From VFKU01 sp038916785 (GTDB lineage: Bacteria > Hydrogenedentota > Hydrogenedentia > Hydrogenedentales > GCA-2746185), in the NCBI GenBank assembly GCA_038916785.1, contig JBCLBO010000066.1:1-18588 (forward strand): 18,588 nt of DNA, written 5' to 3'. The notes beneath the pieces were generated by a model. That model had not been told where the DNA came from. It ran no database searches and saw only the letters and a program-made list of their open reading frames with translations. Positions 7,149 to 14,563 of this stretch are shown here, in pieces. How positions within the stretch are numbered: position 1 is the first letter of the stretch; the number at the start of each line of letters is the position of its first letter. The position numbers and the translations under genes are program-made.

Positions 7149-8615
7149 TCACATCGCCGCGTTTTCGATCAGCCGGTGGTAGAAACGGATCACCGTGCCG
7201 TAGGCCTCCACGCCGAGGCGCTCGTTCGTGCCGTGTATCCGTTTGAGGTCGTCCGACTCAATGGTCATCGGCAGAAACCGGTAAATGTTGTCGCTGATCG
7301 GCTCGAAGTGCCGGCTGTCCGTCTCGCCGAGCACCAGGTAGGGCGTGGTCACCACGCCCGGCGCCACCTCGCGCACGCTGCGCGCGATCAAGTCGAAGGC
7401 CGGCCCGCTCGAGGGCGAGACCTTCGACGCCTCCACCGCCGTCTCCAGGTTCGGTTCGATCACGACACGTTCGTCCGCGACGACCGACTTGATGTGCTCC
7501 AGCACGCCGAGCACCGTGTCGCCCGGAAGAATGCGGAAGTTGATGCTGACCGTGGCCTCGGGCGGCAGGACGTTGTCTTTGGCGCCGCCGGAAATGATAG
7601 TTGGCGCGGTCGTAGTCCGCATGAAGGCGTTCATCACCGGCGAGCCCGCGAACTGCCGTTCGAGTAGCGGCGAGAACAGCCAGCGGTTCGCGACCACCGC
7701 CTTCATGCCGAAGCTCATCTCCGGCCCGATATAGTCGAGCATGTCCGCCGAGAGCCCCTCGATGCCGCCGGGCATCTGGTGTTCATTCAAGCGCACGATG
7801 GACTGCGCGAGCAGGCCGATCGCCGTATCGCGCGGCGGCTGCGAGGAGTGCCCGCCGTCCACCTTCGCGGTGAGCTTCACCGTCATGTATCCTTTTTCGG
7901 CGACGCCGATCGTCGCCACGGGCGCGCTCACGCCCGGCATCGCCTTCGACACGATCGCCCCGCCTTCATCCAACACGAACTCCGCCTTCACGCCGCGAGC
8001 CGCAAGCAGCTTCGCGCCCTCCGCCGCGCCGTGCGCGCCGCCCACTTCCTCGTCATGCCCGAAAAACAGCAACACCGTCCGCTTGGGTTGACTGCCCTCC
8101 GCGAGAAGCGTCTCCACCGCCTCCAGAATTCCGAACACGGACACCTTGTCGTCCAGCGTGCCCCGGCCCCAGATGAAACCGTCCTTCACCGCACCCGAAA
8201 AGGCGTCTTGCTCCCAGTTCGCCTCCGTCCCCGGCACGACCGGCACCACGTCCTGGTGCGCCATCAGCAAAATCGGACCGAGCGACGCATCCGATCCCGC
8301 CCACGTATACAGCAAGCTCTGCGCGCCGACCTTCTCCAGCTTCAGCGCGGCGTGCGCCTTCGGATACGCCTCCGCCATGAACGCGTGCATCCCCTCGAAA
8401 GCTTCTGCGTCCGACTGCGCCGGGTCCTGATACGACACCGTCTTAAACGTCACCGCCTTCGACAGCCGTTGCACCGCCGCGTCCAGATCGATCTCCACCC
8501 TCGGCGCCGGCGTCACCGCCGCCTGCCTCGATGTGACCGTCGCCGCGCGCACCAAGACCACCCCCGCGACCACAATCAACGCCGCGAGGACCACCAGAAA
8601 CAGCCGCTTTATCAT
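7149..8615 (-). CDS. Membrane-anchored M20 family metallopeptidase (PM20D1/CPS1-like)
   Basis: A predicted di-zinc exopeptidase or amidohydrolase of 488 residues. One hydrophobic segment (about residues 5-25) follows Lys-Arg, so it is likely anchored with the enzyme outside the cytoplasm. Metal and catalytic residues are all visible: His120 in MAHQDVVPV, Asp155 in GTLDDK, Glu189/Glu190 in GHDEEVGG, Asp216 in LDEGG and His461 in RIHGTNER. The dimerisation lid lies between about 230 and 380 (DGGHSSQPP). Length and order fit the carboxypeptidase S/PM20D1 branch, which acts on peptides or N-acyl amino acids. The ATG at 8615 has GGGA eight bases upstream; in-frame ATG 8624 and GTG 8633 are alternatives adding 3 or 6 residues. 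It is a single gene convergent with the gene ending at 6572. The substrate is unknown. Confidence 0.9.
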   Translation of the reverse strand: MIKRLFLVVLAALIVVAGVVLVRAATVTSRQAAVTPAPRVEIDLDAAVQRLSKAVTFKTVSYQDPAQSDAEAFEGMHAFMAEAYPKAHAALKLEKVGAQSLLYTWAGSDASLGPILLMAHQDVVPVVPGTEANWEQDAFSGAVKDGFIWGRGTLDDKVSVFGILEAVETLLAEGSQPKRTVLLFFGHDEEVGGAHGAAEGAKLLAARGVKAEFVLDEGGAIVSKAMPGVSAPVATIGVAEKGYMTVKLTAKVDGGHSSQPPRDTAIGLLAQSIVRLNEHQMPGGIEGLSADMLDYIGPEMSFGMKAVVANRWLFSPLLERQFAGSPVMNAFMRTTTAPTIISGGAKDNVLPPEATVSINFRILPGDTVLGVLEHIKSVVADERVVIEPNLETAVEASKVSPSSGPAFDLIARSVREVAPGVVTTPYLVLGETDSRHFEPISDNIYRFLPMTIESDDLKRIHGTNERLGVEAYGTVIRFYHRLIENAAM

Positions 8616-8649
8616 CGATCTCATCCCTTTCACGTCGCCGAAACCAATT

Positions 8650-8725
8650 CATCACTACGAAGAACACGAAGTACACGAAGAATACCGATCTTCGGTTCTA
8701 TCCCTCTTCGTGCTCTTCGTGGTGA
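8650..8725. repeat. Large imperfect inverted repeat of the CACGAAG type
   Basis: A 21-nt arm (8650-8670) matches the reverse complement of 8705-8725 at 19 of 21 positions. The left part is itself a short tandem of ACACGAAG-like units. It lies just upstream of the M20 gene and would form a long stem in its leader transcript. I recall similar CACGAAGAACACGAAG strings as dispersed repeats in other genomes, which is recollection and not tested. Confidence 0.65.
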
Positions 8726-9052
8726 TTCCCTTCCGGGTATCCGCATGAGCCTACCAAGGCTTGCACAAATTCACCCGTTTCGCCAGTGGTATAGTCGAGG
8801 ACGCGATGCGCGACCCCTTCGTCGAACGCCTGCGCCATCTCTACTAGACGAGCCGCGCGGAGTTATACATGTACGCCCTGTCGATGAGTAAACACCTCCG
8901 CCCCGCCGAAGACCCAGTCCAGACGGCTCGCCTGTCCCTTGTGCTACACTCTTGGAATTGCGGCTCGATTTCCGGCAACTCTCTTCCGCGATCTGCGGCA
9001 GGATCTTCCCCCACCGAACAGGGCCGGTGAGCACGAAGCAACGGACCAATCT
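8726..9052. other. Gene-free stretch upstream of the glycosyltransferase
   Basis: This holds the divergent upstream region of the M20 gene and the GT4 gene. TATAGT (8790-8795) and TACACT (8945-8950) could be -10 boxes, but neither has a convincing -35 box at the right distance. A 13-codon reading frame at 8806-8847 is preceded by GAGG but ends in TAG and matches nothing I recognise. Extending the GT4 frame upstream to TTG 8939 is possible but adds unmatched sequence. Confidence 0.5.
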
Positions 9053-11332
9053 GTGGATGAGACTTCTCATATAAAGAAGATCGCATTTCTTGGCGACTAC
9101 CTCCCGCGCAAATGCGGCATTGCGACGTTCACAACCGACCTGCTCTCGGCCGTGGCGGAGGAGCACCCGCAAACGCAATGCTTCGCGGTGCCCGTCAACG
9201 ACATCGAAGGCGGCTACGAATACTCCGACGTCGTCCACTTCGAGATCGAAGAACAGGATCTGCCGTCCTACCTGCGCGCGGCGGACTTTCTCAACATCAG
9301 CAACGTCGACATCGTGTGCTTGCAGCATGAGTTCGGGATTTTTGGCGGGCCCGCGGGCAGCCACGTGCTAGCGTTGTTACGAGAACTGAGAATGCCCGTC
9401 GTCACGACGCTCCATACCGTTCTGCGCGAGCCCAACGCCGATCAGCGGCGGGTGATGCAGGAATTGATTGCGCGCTCGACGCGGCTATTGATCATGACCG
9501 AGCGCGGACAGCAGATGCTACAGGACATCTACAATGCGCCAGCGGCCAAAATCGACCTCATCCCGCACGGCATTCCCAATATTCCGTTCGTCGATCCAAA
9601 TTATTACAAGGATCAGTTCGGTGTGGCCGGGCGCGTCGTGTTGCTCACCTTCGGGTTGCTCTCGCCGAACAAGGGAATCGAGCATGTGCTCAACGCGCTT
9701 CCGCAGATTCTGGCCGAGTTCCCCGACGTGGTCTACATTATCCTGGGCGCGACGCATCCAAACGAGTTGCGAAACGAGGGTGAGGCCTATCGTCTAAGAC
9801 TCGAACGCCTCGCGAAGCGCAACAAAGTCGAGAAGAACGTCATTTTTTACAACCGCTTCGTGGAACTCGATGAACTCAAGGAATTCATCGGTGCGGCGGA
9901 CCTATACATCACGCCCTATATGAACGAAGCGCAGATCACCTCCGGCACCTTGGCCTACACCTTTGGTGCGGGCAAAGCCGTAATCTCGACTCCCTACTGG
10001 CACGCGACGGAATTGCTGGCGGACGGGCGCGGCGTGCTCGTGCCCTTCGGCGACGCACCAGCCATCGCGCATGAAGTCATCGGCTTGCTGCGCGACGACA
10101 CACGCCGTCATGCCATGCGCAAGAACGCGTACAAGCTGGGCCGGGAAATGGTCTGGAGCAACGCGGCGCTGCTCTACATGCGTTCCTTCGAACTGGCCCG
10201 CCTCGGGCGCGCGGTCTTGACTCGAAAGTCGTTCGCCACGAAGACGCTCGACCAGCAGCCGCGGGATTTGCCCGAGTTAAAGCTGGACCACCTGGCGCGG
10301 ATGACCGATTCCACGGGACTCTTCCAGCACGCCATTTTCACCGTGCCAAACTTCTCCGAAGGCTACTGCACGGACGACAACGCGCGCGCCTTTATCCTCG
10401 CCGTTCTGCTGGATGAATTGAAATATGAGACGGAACACGTGCGGACGGTGGCAACCACCTACGCCGCCTTTCTGCACCACGCCTTCGACCCCAAGACAAA
10501 GCGGTTTCACAATCATCTGAGTTTCGATCGCCGCTGGCTCGATGAGCAGGGTTCGGAGGACTCGCACGCCCGGGCGCTGTGGGCGCTGGGCATGGGCGTG
10601 GGACGCTCGCCCTACCGCAGCTTTCAGGTCATGTCGGGCCGGATTTTCGCGCAGGCCTTGCCGGCCGTGGCCGACTTCAAATCGCCGCGCGCGTGGGCCT
10701 TCACCCTCCTCGGCATTCATGAATACTTGCAGCGACTGAGCGGCGATCGCTTCGCCAGCCAAGTCCGCGACACCTTGACCACGCGGCTCATGGAACTGTT
10801 CGACCGGACCGCGCAACCGGACTGGCCGTGGTTCGAAGAGGTGCTCTCCTACGACAATGCGAAGCTCGCCCACGCGCTGATCCTGACCGGGAAAGCGACG
10901 GGACAAAAGCCGGTGCTGGAGCGCGGATTGCAAACGCTGCGCTGGCTGGCGGAAGCGCAAACATCGGAGAGCGGCGATTTCCGCCCTATCGGCAGCAACG
11001 GATTTCATCTGCGCGGTGGGCCGCGCGCGACCTTCGATCAGCAGCCCATCGAAGCTCAGGCGATGCTGTCGGCGTGTCTCGAAGCCTACCGCCTGACATC
11101 GGACTCGTGGTGGTATGACGAGGCGCAGCGTGCCTTTGACTGGTTCCTCGGGTGGAACGATCTTGGCCTGGAAATGTACTCGCTGGACACCGGCGGTTGC
11201 CACGATGCCTTGCACGTGGACCGCGTCAATCAGAACCAGGGCGCGGAATCGACCCTGGCCTTCCTGCTTTCGCTGGCGGAAATGCAGCTTATGCAAAACG
11301 CCGTCACCGCGTTCAATCACCCGGTGCCATAG
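9053..11332 (+). CDS. GT4-type glycosyltransferase fused to a C-terminal helical-toroid domain
   Basis: A predicted cytosolic two-domain enzyme of 759 residues. The N-terminal half (about 1-395) is a GT-B glycosyltransferase resembling family GT4: GDYLPRKCGIATFTTDL at the start, LQHEFGIFGG, VTTLHTVL, LIPHGIPNIPF, FGLLSPNKGIEHVLNALP, then TSGTLAYTFGAGKAVISTPY for the sugar-nucleotide side. The C-terminal half (about 405-750) carries repeated helical motifs typical of (alpha/alpha)6 barrels: FSEGYCTDDNARA, EDSHARALWALG, SYDNAKLAHAL, FDQQPIEAQAM and NQNQGAESTLAF. The conserved acids suggest glycosidase- or epimerase-like chemistry, but I cannot name the family. The start is uncertain: GTG 9053 puts the conserved core at residue 7, while TTG 8939 would add 38 residues. 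GH130 follows after 13 bases, so the two probably act on one glycan, perhaps mannose-based. Donor and acceptor are unknown. Confidence 0.75.
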   Translation: MDETSHIKKIAFLGDYLPRKCGIATFTTDLLSAVAEEHPQTQCFAVPVNDIEGGYEYSDVVHFEIEEQDLPSYLRAADFLNISNVDIVCLQHEFGIFGGPAGSHVLALLRELRMPVVTTLHTVLREPNADQRRVMQELIARSTRLLIMTERGQQMLQDIYNAPAAKIDLIPHGIPNIPFVDPNYYKDQFGVAGRVVLLTFGLLSPNKGIEHVLNALPQILAEFPDVVYIILGATHPNELRNEGEAYRLRLERLAKRNKVEKNVIFYNRFVELDELKEFIGAADLYITPYMNEAQITSGTLAYTFGAGKAVISTPYWHATELLADGRGVLVPFGDAPAIAHEVIGLLRDDTRRHAMRKNAYKLGREMVWSNAALLYMRSFELARLGRAVLTRKSFATKTLDQQPRDLPELKLDHLARMTDSTGLFQHAIFTVPNFSEGYCTDDNARAFILAVLLDELKYETEHVRTVATTYAAFLHHAFDPKTKRFHNHLSFDRRWLDEQGSEDSHARALWALGMGVGRSPYRSFQVMSGRIFAQALPAVADFKSPRAWAFTLLGIHEYLQRLSGDRFASQVRDTLTTRLMELFDRTAQPDWPWFEEVLSYDNAKLAHALILTGKATGQKPVLERGLQTLRWLAEAQTSESGDFRPIGSNGFHLRGGPRATFDQQPIEAQAMLSACLEAYRLTSDSWWYDEAQRAFDWFLGWNDLGLEMYSLDTGGCHDALHVDRVNQNQGAESTLAFLLSLAEMQLMQNAVTAFNHPVP

Positions 11333-11345
11333 GCGCGATCATCCG

Positions 11346-12800
11346 ATGGCGGCATCCAGCGTCCAACGCACGAACGTAGTCTTGCATCCGGACCCCAAGC
11401 GGGTGCTGCTCCGGCCGTTTCTCAATGCGAACAGCCAGCGGGCCGTCAATCTTTGCGCCCAGGTCATGGCTCTTTCCGAAGACGAGGTTCACACACTTTG
11501 GGAACAGTTGCAGGCCGAGTTTGGAACGCGCCACGTGAAGCCCCACGAATTCCTCAAACGGCAGTTTGACCGGGTCCGACCTTCTTTGAGGTCCGACCAT
11601 AAACTTTCCGAGGAACGGGAGTTATTGCTCGGCGCATATTTCAGCCATGAGTATTCGATTGAAGCCGCGGCGCTGTTCAATCCATCGATCGTGCCTCACC
11701 CCGACCAGTCGAATCTTCCATCGGGCACCTTGCGCTTCGTTCTCAGTTTGCGGGCCACGGGCGAAGGGCACATTTCATCAATCACCTTTCGCACTGGATT
11801 TCTGGACGACACCGGCAATATCACAATCAACCCACCAACAGGCTTCTGCATCGAGCCGGCGCAAATGCCCAACGCGTCGTACGACAAACATATGTTCGAA
11901 CTGAAACTCCTGGAACTTGGTCTGGTGGACGACTTTAGCCGCCATGTGCTTTTAGACTTGAAGGACTCGTTCACGCTGAAAGAATTGCGCACCAGCGTCG
12001 AGACTATAATGAAGCAACCTCGCGCGAGTGATCATGAAGCCCTATCCGCGGCGAGAAAAATTCTGATCCTGGCCCAGTCAGACTACGATGTACAATTCGC
12101 GCCGGACTCGCACCTGTCCGAACGCGTGTTGTTTCCCACCACGCCGTCGCAGAGCAATGGAATCGAGGACGCCCGATTTGTTCTCTTCCGCGACGAGGAC
12201 GGCACGCAGACCTATTACGCCACCTACACCGCCTACAACGGCAGACTGATCTTGCCGCAATTCATCGAGACCGCCGATTTTCTTCATTTTAAATTCATTA
12301 CGCTGATCGGTCGGGCCGTAGAAGGCAAAGGTATGGCGCTCTTCCCGCGAAAGATCAACGGCCGCTACGCGATGCTGGGCCGGCAGGATTCCGAAAACCT
12401 GTACTTGATGTTTTCCGATCATCTGCATTTCTGGAACACTGCCCAACTCCTCCTCAAGCCGAAGTACGCGTGGGAATTTGTCCAGATGGGCAACTGCGGC
12501 TCACCCATCGAGACCGAAGCGGGCTGGCTCGTGCTCAGCCACGGAGTCGGGCCGATGCGGAAATACTGCATCGGGGCGTTCCTGCTCGACCTTAACGATC
12601 CGGCCAAGGTGATTGGCCGCCTGCGCGAGCCGCTGATCACGCCGAATGAGAATGAACGCGAAGGATACGTCCCCAACGTCGTCTACTCCTGCGGAAGTCT
12701 GGTGCATGGCCGGCAGCTCATCATCCCCTACGCGATGTCCGACTACGCCAGCACCTTTGCGACACTGTCGCTGGATGACGTGCTCGCCGCGATGGAGTAA
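11346..12800 (+). CDS. Glycoside hydrolase family 130 protein (beta-mannoside phosphorylase or hydrolase)
   Basis: A 484-residue five-bladed beta-propeller enzyme. Known GH130 members phosphorolyse or hydrolyse beta-1,4- or beta-1,2-mannosides. Propeller motifs begin near residue 115 with ALFNPSIVPHPD and FVLSLRATGEGHISSITFR. They continue with GIEDAR, where Asp275 is the likely general acid, KGMALFPRKINGRYAMLGR, NCGSPIETEAGWLVLSHGV, and the closing YVPNVVYSCG and LIIPYAMSDYASTFA. About 110 extra helical residues precede the propeller (VMALSEDEVHTLWEQL), beyond many characterised phosphorylases. The ATG at 11346 lacks a good ribosome site, so translational coupling to the GT4 gene 13 bases upstream is likely. 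Phosphate-binding residues cannot be confirmed by eye, so phosphorylase versus hydrolase is open. No signal peptide, so it acts in the cytosol with its partner. Confidence 0.85.
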   Translation: MAASSVQRTNVVLHPDPKRVLLRPFLNANSQRAVNLCAQVMALSEDEVHTLWEQLQAEFGTRHVKPHEFLKRQFDRVRPSLRSDHKLSEERELLLGAYFSHEYSIEAAALFNPSIVPHPDQSNLPSGTLRFVLSLRATGEGHISSITFRTGFLDDTGNITINPPTGFCIEPAQMPNASYDKHMFELKLLELGLVDDFSRHVLLDLKDSFTLKELRTSVETIMKQPRASDHEALSAARKILILAQSDYDVQFAPDSHLSERVLFPTTPSQSNGIEDARFVLFRDEDGTQTYYATYTAYNGRLILPQFIETADFLHFKFITLIGRAVEGKGMALFPRKINGRYAMLGRQDSENLYLMFSDHLHFWNTAQLLLKPKYAWEFVQMGNCGSPIETEAGWLVLSHGVGPMRKYCIGAFLLDLNDPAKVIGRLREPLITPNENEREGYVPNVVYSCGSLVHGRQLIIPYAMSDYASTFATLSLDDVLAAME

Positions 12801-12855
12801 GCGCCGTACCTTCCCGATTCTTGTGAACCTCTAGCGGTCCTGTGAAGCGCCGCGC

Positions 12856-13617
12856 TTAATACTTCACTTCCACCAAAAACAGCCCCTTCGCCGGTGCGGT
12901 GAATCCGAGGTACGGCGTCGGCGTTTGCAGGATTTCCTCGATCACCGACTCCGGGATCCGGCCGCGCGCGATATCGACGAAGGTGCCGACCATGTTGCGC
13001 ACCATCTTGTAGAGGAAGCCATCGCCCTCGAATTCGATGCGCCAGTGGTCGCGCGAATCGATCGGGCCGACGACGGGACCGTCGAAGACCTCCGCCGTGT
13101 GAATCGTGCGCTCCGTGTCGTCGATCTGCACGCCCTTCGAGCAAAACCCGCCGAAGTCGTGCGTGCCGACGACGCGCTGCGCGAGTTCGCGCACGCGCAC
13201 GCGATCCACATCCGGCATGACGCGCCAGGAGTAGCGCTCGGTGAAAGGGTCCGGCTCGCGCCCGTGGCAAATCGAATACGCGTAACGCTTGCTCTTGGCG
13301 TGCCACGTCGCGTGGAAATCGTCCGCCGCCGGCTCGATGGACTCGATCCGAATCTCCGGCACCAACATCTGCGAGAGCCGCCGCCGCAGCTCATCCAGCG
13401 GCACCTCCGACGGCCAGTCGCAACAAAACACCTGCCCCAGCGCATGCACTCCCGAGTCCGTCCGCCCGGCGCCGATGACCCGAATCGGCGCACCCCGCGC
13501 GATCAGCGTCAGCTTCTCCTCCAGCGCCCCCTGAACAGTCCGAAGCCCCGGCTGCACCTGCCACCCGGCGAAATCCGTTCCGTCGTAGCGCACAATGGCC
13601 CTTATTCGATTTCCCAC
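12856..13617 (-). CDS. truA: tRNA pseudouridine synthase A
   Basis: This enzyme converts uridine to pseudouridine at positions 38-40 of the tRNA anticodon arm. It has 253 residues, the usual length. It shows YDGTDFAGWQ at 11-20, RTVQGALEEKL, and the catalytic motif GAGRTDSGVHA with Asp54. Later come SKRYAYSI, HDFGGFCSKG and FLYKMVRNMVGT. The start is GTG at 13615-13617, which places the conserved core where it normally lies; only a weak GAG precedes it. The gene is alone and convergent with the GH130 gene, 55 bases apart. Its start codon and the 16-18 bases on either side lie in a 34-bp sequence duplicated at 14087-14120, an unusual event in a housekeeping leader. Confidence 0.96.
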   Translation of the reverse strand: MGNRIRAIVRYDGTDFAGWQVQPGLRTVQGALEEKLTLIARGAPIRVIGAGRTDSGVHALGQVFCCDWPSEVPLDELRRRLSQMLVPEIRIESIEPAADDFHATWHAKSKRYAYSICHGREPDPFTERYSWRVMPDVDRVRVRELAQRVVGTHDFGGFCSKGVQIDDTERTIHTAEVFDGPVVGPIDSRDHWRIEFEGDGFLYKMVRNMVGTFVDIARGRIPESVIEEILQTPTPYLGFTAPAKGLFLVEVKY

Positions 13618-13635
13618 CTCGACCCAAACCCCCTA
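13602..13635. repeat. Original copy of a 34-bp sequence covering the truA start codon
   Basis: These 34 bases span the first five or so codons, the GTG start and the leader of truA (minus strand). They are identical to 14087-14120, which lies inside the tandem repeat array. Since this copy contains functional coding sequence, it is the likely source. Confidence 0.85.
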
Positions 13636-13837
13636 ATTGTAATGCTTCATAGAAAACGCAACTTATTCGAACACAAAAACGTACCAATTTGGAACTGTTT
13701 TAAAAGCCCTCTTTAACCCGGATGGGCTACCCACGTAACCGATTCGCTCGATGAAAATGCCAACGAAACTCTATTTTTTGTCGTCGCGTTGAACGCCGCG
13801 ATTCGACGAAACTCACTTTTTCAACAGCTCCAATTTC

Positions 13838-13880
13838 CGTCATTGCGAGAAGCGACGAAAGGAGCGACGCGGCAATCTCG
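13838..13880. repeat. Dispersed core repeat (CGTCATTGCGAG type), inverted relative to 6852-6890
   Basis: It begins CGTCATTGCGAG and ends GCAATCTCG, the reverse complement of the ends of 6852-6890, with a diverged GC-rich centre and a 4-bp length difference. TTTTCAACAG lies just upstream at 13818-13827, echoing the terminal repeat of the element at 6775-6916. Strings of this type are familiar as dispersed repeats in several phyla, by recollection. Confidence 0.6.
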
Positions 13881-13964
13881 ATTGCACAACGGCCCGAATT
13901 TTCGAGTGATCGGCAAGTTCGAGTAATCGCGATTCTTAAGTTGGCCGATTTGTGAGTCACTACA

Positions 13965-14085
13965 CTATGTCGCGTTCGTACTCGTTGTCGTGCAACTCCG
14001 GAAAACCGTCTCGGGTTAGCCCTGAAAGGGCGTCCCAGAATAGCCCAGGGCAGAGCGAGCCCAAGCGAGCGCCGCCCTAGGTTAC
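13965..14085. repeat. 121-bp tandem repeat unit, copy A
   Basis: It is identical to copy B (14118-14238) at 119 of 121 positions, with a 153-bp period. It contains the hairpin AGCCCTGAAAGGGCGT (14018-14033) and a longer stem, CCCAGGGC (14044-14051) with 14074-14081, which carries one mismatch in this copy. Confidence 0.9.
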
Positions 14086-14086
14086 T

Positions 14087-14120
14087 TTATTCGATTTCCC
14101 ACCTCGACCCAAACCCCCTA
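14087..14120. repeat. Second copy of the truA start segment
   Basis: It is an exact 34-bp match to 13602-13635. It fills the gap between the two 121-bp repeats and overlaps the first three bases of copy B. The truA sequence before and after it is absent, so it cannot encode anything useful. Confidence 0.85.
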
Positions 14121-14238
14121 TGTCGCGTTCGTACTCGTTGTCGTGCAACTCCGGAAAACCGTCTTGGGTTAGCCCTGAAAGGGCGTCCCAGAATAGCCCA
14201 GGGCAGAGCGAGCCCAAGCGAGCGCCGCCCTGGGTTAC
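14118..14238. repeat. 121-bp tandem repeat unit, copy B
   Basis: It differs from copy A at two positions. Here the longer stem is perfect over 8 bp (14197-14204 with 14227-14234) and extends to 10 of 11 pairs (14194-14204 with 14227-14237). The short hairpin AGCCCTGAAAGGGCGT is at 14171-14186. Confidence 0.9.
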
Positions 14239-14257
14239 ACGACAACCAATCTTTCCA

Positions 14258-14273
14258 AGCCCTGAAAGGGCGT
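14258..14273. repeat. Third, partial copy of the AGCCCTGAAAGGGCGT hairpin
   Basis: Sixteen bases match the short hairpin of copies A and B exactly, but the flanking sequence differs. This suggests the hairpin itself is the mobile or amplified unit. Confidence 0.7.
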
Positions 14274-14285
14274 ACTAGGGTACAG

Positions 14286-14357
14286 GTCGGAGGTCGATCG
14301 TAAGTACGTCCGCGGCTTCCCGCGTAAACCCGGAACGCAGGAGCAGCCACCTCCGAC
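14286..14357. repeat. 72-bp structure with 9-bp inverted ends
   Basis: GTCGGAGGT (14286-14294) and ACCTCCGAC (14349-14357) are perfect inverted repeats around a 54-nt GC-rich interior that has its own short complementary stretches and no coding capacity. It could be a folded RNA, a small MITE or another dispersed repeat. Confidence 0.45.
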
Positions 14358-14385
14358 TTGACAACCCATAACCCATTATATTTCA
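14358..14385 (+). promoter_or_regulatory. Possible promoter upstream of nfu
   Basis: A perfect -35 box TTGACA (14358-14363) is followed by an AT-rich stretch. The nearest -10 candidates are TATTTC (14379-14384, spacing 15) and ATTTCA (14380-14385, spacing 16), neither good. If used, the nfu leader would be about 170 nt. Confidence 0.22.
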
Positions 14386-14563
14386 ATATGTTACGAAAGA
14401 ACAGCGGTCGCGGACTAAGCGCGACCCCTTGTTTCGCACTGGGGAATGTTGCGGTCATCCGCGCGTTTCTATTAGCGATAGGGATGGCAACAACCCCGCC
14501 CAAGGATGTATAGAGGCATGGTCCTCTCCGCGGTGGCGGACTCGTCTGGGAGGATGCGTCGAA

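Larger units (their letters stand above)
13618..14563. other. Gene-free repeat-rich region between truA and nfu
   Basis: About 950 bases separate the divergent truA and nfu genes. Open frames here, such as a minus-strand one at 14087-14503, run through the repeats and show no protein-like features. The region holds a core repeat at 13838-13880, two copies of a 121-bp unit at 13965-14238, a copied truA start segment, a third partial hairpin at 14258-14273, an inverted repeat at 14286-14357 and an AT-leaning promoter-like patch at 14358-14390. Confidence 0.7.

Noticed and set aside
8806..8847. Thirteen-codon frame with GAGG upstream
   Set aside because: Too short, no recognised leader-peptide features, and no attenuator visible before the GT4 gene.
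12801..12855. Possible shared terminator between the GH130 gene and truA
   Set aside because: Only a 6-bp complementarity across a loop of more than 40 nt and no T tract.
13965..14273. Possible CRISPR array
   Set aside because: Only two long units plus a partial hairpin; unit size and spacing do not fit, and no cas genes are present.
14087..14503. Minus-strand open frame of 138 codons upstream of nfu
   Set aside because: It reads through the tandem repeats and inverted repeat, with no protein-like motifs.
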